This document shows positions 12,905 to 15,167 of a DNA stretch of 15,167 bases, piece after piece. The notes under the pieces were generated by a model, which saw only the letters and a program-made list of their open reading frames with translations, searched no databases and had not been told where the DNA came from. Within the stretch, counting starts at the first letter, position 1, and each line of letters begins with the position of its first letter. The stretch is from CAYORM01 sp964406375 (GTDB lineage Bacteria > Pseudomonadota > Alphaproteobacteria > DSM-16000 > Inquilinaceae): assembly GCA_964406375.1 (NCBI GenBank), contig CAYORM010000069.1:1-15167 (forward strand), in the 5' to 3' direction. Position numbers and translations under genes: made by a program.

Positions 12905-13531
12905 TCACGTTCCGGTCGGCGCCGCTCCGGCGGCACCGGCCGTCTCCTCCTGCCAACGCGCGACCCGGGCGGCGACCGCCTCGGACTCATGCGGGTAGAA
13001 GGTATAGGAAAGCGTCACCACCCGCACATCATCGAGCGCGGGATCCGCATCGAGCGCCGGGTCGAGATAGAAATAGACCGGCAGCTCGGCCGTCTGGCCG
13101 GGGTCGAGGATCTGCTCGGTGAAGCAGAAGCACTCGACCTTGACGAAATAGGCGCCGGTCTTGTCTGGGGCGACGTTGAACGTCGCCTGCCCGCCGACCG
13201 GCAGTGAAGACCGGTTCTCCGCCCGATAGTAAACGATAGCCGGCTCGCCGACCCGGACCTCGATCTCGGTGGTCTCCGGGGTGAAGGTCCAGGGCAGGCC
13301 GTGTCCGGTCGAGGCGGCAAAACGCACCCGCATGGTCCGGTCGAGCACCACTCCGTCCGGCGCGGCGCCCTCGGCGATCTGCGGTGTGCCGCCCCAGCCG
13401 GTGACGCGGCAGAACAGATCGTAAAGCGGCACGGCGGCGAAGCTGAGCGCCCCCATCCCGAAGACGACGGTGCACAGCCCGGCCAGCACCAGCCGGTTGA
13501 CCCGGGCGGGGTTACGGTCCGGAGACGCCAT
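12905..13531 (-). CDS. ctaG: Cytochrome c oxidase assembly protein CtaG/Cox11 (Cu chaperone)
   Basis: The protein has 208 residues: one N-terminal membrane helix (about 13-34) and a periplasmic immunoglobulin-like domain. It delivers copper to the CuB centre of subunit I. Diagnostic residues are present: VPLYDLFCRVTGWGGT with C41, and ECFCF with the copper-binding pair C134 and C136. The C-terminus carries LSYTFYP and then an Ala/Gly-rich tail. Its ATG is 1 nt after the stop of the CoxF-like gene, so the two are probably translated together. The order ctaB, small membrane protein, ctaG, coxC is standard for alphaproteobacterial aa3 clusters. Confidence 0.96.
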   Translation of the reverse strand: MASPDRNPARVNRLVLAGLCTVVFGMGALSFAAVPLYDLFCRVTGWGGTPQIAEGAAPDGVVLDRTMRVRFAASTGHGLPWTFTPETTEIEVRVGEPAIVYYRAENRSSLPVGGQATFNVAPDKTGAYFVKVECFCFTEQILDPGQTAELPVYFYLDPALDADPALDDVRVVTLSYTFYPHESEAVAARVARWQEETAGAAGAAPTGT

Positions 13532-13532
13532 C

Positions 13533-13751
13533 TCAACCGCCTCCCATCTTCACGATGGCGACGATGTAGATCAGCACCACCCAGACAAGGAGGGCGACGC
13601 CGATCGCGATGTTGCGGCCGCGCAGACGGCGGCGCATCTCGGCGGCGTCCAGCGATGCCGGTGCAGCGGCGCCGGTCGGCGGACCACCCGCGGGCGGCGC
13701 GGCCGCGCCAGGCCCCGTCTCGGGCGGGATCACGCGCGCGGGTTCGGTCAT
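13533..13751 (-). CDS. CoxF-like small membrane protein of the cox cluster
   Basis: The protein has 72 residues. The first ~33 are Pro/Gly/Ala-rich; then DAAEMRRRLRGRNIAIG leads into one membrane helix (about 48-67) ending in VAIVKMGGG. The RRxxRNIAIG...YIVxIVKxG pattern is that of the tiny CoxF-type protein found between ctaB and ctaG in alphaproteobacteria, whose role in oxidase biogenesis is poorly defined. The start overlaps the ctaB stop by 4 nt (ATGA) and the stop is 1 nt before ctaG, so the gene is embedded in a coupled trio. Arg-rich residues before the helix predict a cytoplasmic N-terminus. The low-complexity half is unusual in length for such proteins, as far as I recall. Confidence 0.82.
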   Translation of the reverse strand: MTEPARVIPPETGPGAAAPPAGGPPTGAAAPASLDAAEMRRRLRGRNIAIGVALLVWVVLIYIVAIVKMGGG

Positions 13752-14695
13752 CCCGCCGCCCCCGTCAGCGCCGCGACCGCAGTCCGGTCGACGATCAGGA
13801 GGCCGAACACCGCGAAGAGGTAGAAGATCGAATAGCCAAAGGTGAGCTTCGCCGCGCGGTGCCTCGTCGCCGCGCCATCCTCGCGCAGCACCCGCAGCGT
13901 GCACAGGACGAAGACCGCCGACAGCAGCAACGCACCGGCGCCATAGGTGATGCCGGTCACGCCGAGCAGCCAGGGCAGCGCCGCGACCGGCACCAGCAGC
14001 AGCGCATAGACCACCATCTGGCGCTTGGTCGCCGCCTCGCCGGCGACGACCGGCATCATCGGGACGTCGGCCTTCTCGTACTCGCCCTTGCGGAACAGGG
14101 CGAGCGCCCAGAAATGCGGCGGCGTCCAAAGGAAGATCAGGGCAAACAGCGCGACCGAGGCGAGGCTGACATCGCCGGTCACTGCCGCCCAGCCGATCAT
14201 CGGCGGGAAGGCACCGGCGGCGCCGCCGATGACGATGTTCTGCGGTGTCCGACGCTTCAGCCAGATCGTGTAGACGAAGACGTAGAAGGCCGAGGCCGCC
14301 GCGAGGATCGCCGCCGCCACCCAATTGACCGCGAGGCCCATCAGCAGCACGGCGACGAAGGACAGGATGACTCCGAAGGCAAGTGCCTCGGCCGGCGCGA
14401 CGCGGCCGGCGACGATTGGCCGCTGGCGGGTCCGCTCCATGACCGCGTCGATGTCGCGATCGTACCACATGTTGATGGCCCCGGCCGCGCCGGCACCCAG
14501 CGCGATGCACAGCACCGCCACCGCCGCGAGCACCGGGTGCAGAGAGCCGGGGGCCGCGACGAGACCGGCAATGCCGGTGAAGATGACGAGCGTCATCACC
14601 CGGGGCTTGAGCAGCGCCACGAAATCCTGCCAGGTCGCGGCCGAGGCCGCGCCGGCGCCCGTGGCGCCGTAGGTCACGTCGGACATCGTTCCCAT
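13748..14695 (-). CDS. ctaB: Haem O synthase (protoheme IX farnesyltransferase)
   Basis: This inner-membrane UbiA-type prenyltransferase adds farnesyl to haem B, giving haem O, the precursor of haem A for aa3 oxidase. The protein has 315 residues and about nine hydrophobic helices. Landmarks: LLKPRVMTLVIFT at the first helix, NMWYDRDIDAVMERTRQRP with the NxxxDxxxD Mg-diphosphate motif (N75, D79, D83), WLKRRTPQNIVIGGAAGAFP, FLWTPPHFWALAL and KADVPMMPVV. The start at 14695 (MGTMSDV) or at 14686 (MSDV) are both possible; GCGAAG precedes the first. It lies 60 nt downstream of coxA and overlaps the next gene by 4 nt. Confidence 0.96.
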   Translation of the reverse strand: MGTMSDVTYGATGAGAASAATWQDFVALLKPRVMTLVIFTGIAGLVAAPGSLHPVLAAVAVLCIALGAGAAGAINMWYDRDIDAVMERTRQRPIVAGRVAPAEALAFGVILSFVAVLLMGLAVNWVAAAILAAASAFYVFVYTIWLKRRTPQNIVIGGAAGAFPPMIGWAAVTGDVSLASVALFALIFLWTPPHFWALALFRKGEYEKADVPMMPVVAGEAATKRQMVVYALLLVPVAALPWLLGVTGITYGAGALLLSAVFVLCTLRVLREDGAATRHRAAKLTFGYSIFYLFAVFGLLIVDRTAVAALTGAAG

Positions 14696-14712
14696 CTTCG
14701 CATCGGCGCGGG

Positions 14713-14729
14713 CGAGGGACGAACCCTCG
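14713..14729 (-). other. Hairpin in the coxA-ctaB gap
   Basis: CGAGGG (14713-14718) pairs with CCCTCG (14724-14729) over 6 bp; on the mRNA the loop reads UUCGU. It lies 27 nt after the coxA stop and 17 nt before the ctaB start. It may slow 3' decay of the coxA message or attenuate read-through to the assembly gene. No T-tract follows. Confidence 0.35.
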
Positions 14730-14755
14730 GCCCCGCCCGGCCACCCCGCGTGGCG

Positions 14756-15167
14756 TTACTTCACGCGCGGCAGCAGTTCGAACTGGTGGAAGGGCGGCGG
14801 CGACGAGACCGACCATTCCAGCGTCGTGGCGCCCTCACCCCAGTAGTTCCCCTCGGTGACGCGGCGGCCGGCGACCAGCGTGTAGATCGCGATCCCGACG
14901 AAGAGCACCGCCGCCGCGAACGAGATGTAAGCGCCGAACGACGAAATCATGTTCCAGCCGTGATAGGCGTCCGGATAGTCCGGGATGCGCCGCGGCATGC
15001 CGGCGAGGCCGAGGAAGTGCTGCGGGAAGAAGGTCAGGTTGACGCCGATGAACGTCATCCAGAAATGGACCTTGCCCCAGAACTCCGGATAGGCCCGGCC
15101 GGACATCTTGCCGATCCAGTAATAGAAGCCGGCGAAGATCCCGAACACCGCGCCGAGCGACAGCACG
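14756..15167 (-). CDS. coxA: Cytochrome c oxidase subunit I, C-terminal part (gene continues past window end)
   Basis: The last 136 residues of the catalytic subunit are visible; the gene runs off the window edge, and the GTG at 15166 is internal. The two last membrane helices are present, with the signature FFPQHFLGLAGMPRRIPDYPDAY between them and the typical end EWSVSSPPPFHQFELLPRVK. The haem and CuB ligands lie upstream and cannot be checked. The final PPPFHQFE motif and the adjacent ctaB, ctaG, coxC genes identify an aa3-type cytochrome c oxidase rather than a quinol or cbb3 oxidase. The stop is TAA. Confidence 0.96.
   Translation of the reverse strand, partial: VLSLGAVFGIFAGFYYWIGKMSGRAYPEFWGKVHFWMTFIGVNLTFFPQHFLGLAGMPRRIPDYPDAYHGWNMISSFGAYISFAAAVLFVGIAIYTLVAGRRVTEGNYWGEGATTLEWSVSSPPPFHQFELLPRVK

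Noticed and set aside
11213..13207. A 664-codon open frame on the plus strand opposite surf1, coxC and ctaG
   Set aside because: Its translation is rich in Arg, His, Asp and Gln without any family pattern, while the opposite strand encodes three clearly recognisable cox genes. In DNA of this GC content antisense frames stay open by codon bias alone.
1..15167. Traces of a mobile element, defence island or biosynthetic cluster
   Set aside because: No transposase, integrase, toxin-antitoxin, restriction, nuclease or reverse transcriptase gene is present, there are no long direct or terminal repeats, and the genes are housekeeping or common accessory types of similar base composition.

Overview
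The window is a gene-dense, very GC-rich piece of bacterial chromosome. It most likely comes from an alphaproteobacterium, perhaps of the Rhodospirillales type, but genus cannot be read from the sequence. The indicators are glycine-dependent 5-aminolevulinate synthase (HemA/ALAS), the division-site regulator MipZ, a small membrane J-protein resembling mitochondrial Pam18/Tim14, and an aa3 cytochrome oxidase cluster in the order coxA-ctaB-(CoxF-like)-ctaG-coxC-surf1. I see no tRNA, rRNA, CRISPR array, insertion sequence, integrase or prophage gene, so this looks like core genome rather than an island.

Layout. From 1 to 861 (+) lies the C-terminal part of a BrkB/YihY-type membrane protein with a helix-turn-helix-like tail. 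It converges on a glycine-zipper lipoprotein (936-1412, -) across a long hairpin. From 1630 to 3218 (+), pdxH (PLP synthesis) is tightly followed by a FieF-like cation efflux gene whose site A carries Asn where FieF has His. These converge on hemA (3256-4482, -), a PLP-dependent enzyme that starts haem synthesis. A 307-bp divergent region holding two perfect palindromes separates hemA from a ribokinase gene (4790-5701, +). A nested stem-loop then leads to an M20 amidohydrolase (5809-6981, +), which converges on an orphan TAXI-type periplasmic binding protein (7001-7957, -).

From 8097 to 9521 (+) come mipZ and the J-protein gene. The J-protein gene has its own well-formed sigma70-like promoter and overlaps by 19 nt the tail of the convergent gene for an M32 carboxypeptidase. 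That peptidase gene is the last member of a long minus-strand cluster (15167 down to 9503): coxA (partial), ctaB, a CoxF-like small protein, ctaG, coxC, surf1 and M32 peptidase. Several junctions overlap by 4 nt (ATGA) or are 1 nt apart, which suggests translational coupling.

Working together: the cox cluster supplies subunits I and III of aa3 oxidase, haem O synthase, the copper chaperone CtaG and SURF1. HemA supplies the haem precursor and PdxH supplies its cofactor; that link between distant genes is inference. Three convergent junctions carry GC-rich hairpins without T-tracts. I found no convincing undescribed multi-gene system. The observations most worth checking are the changed metal site in the CDF transporter, the Pam18-like J-protein next to mipZ, the palindromes between hemA and rbsK, and the peptidase coupled to surf1.
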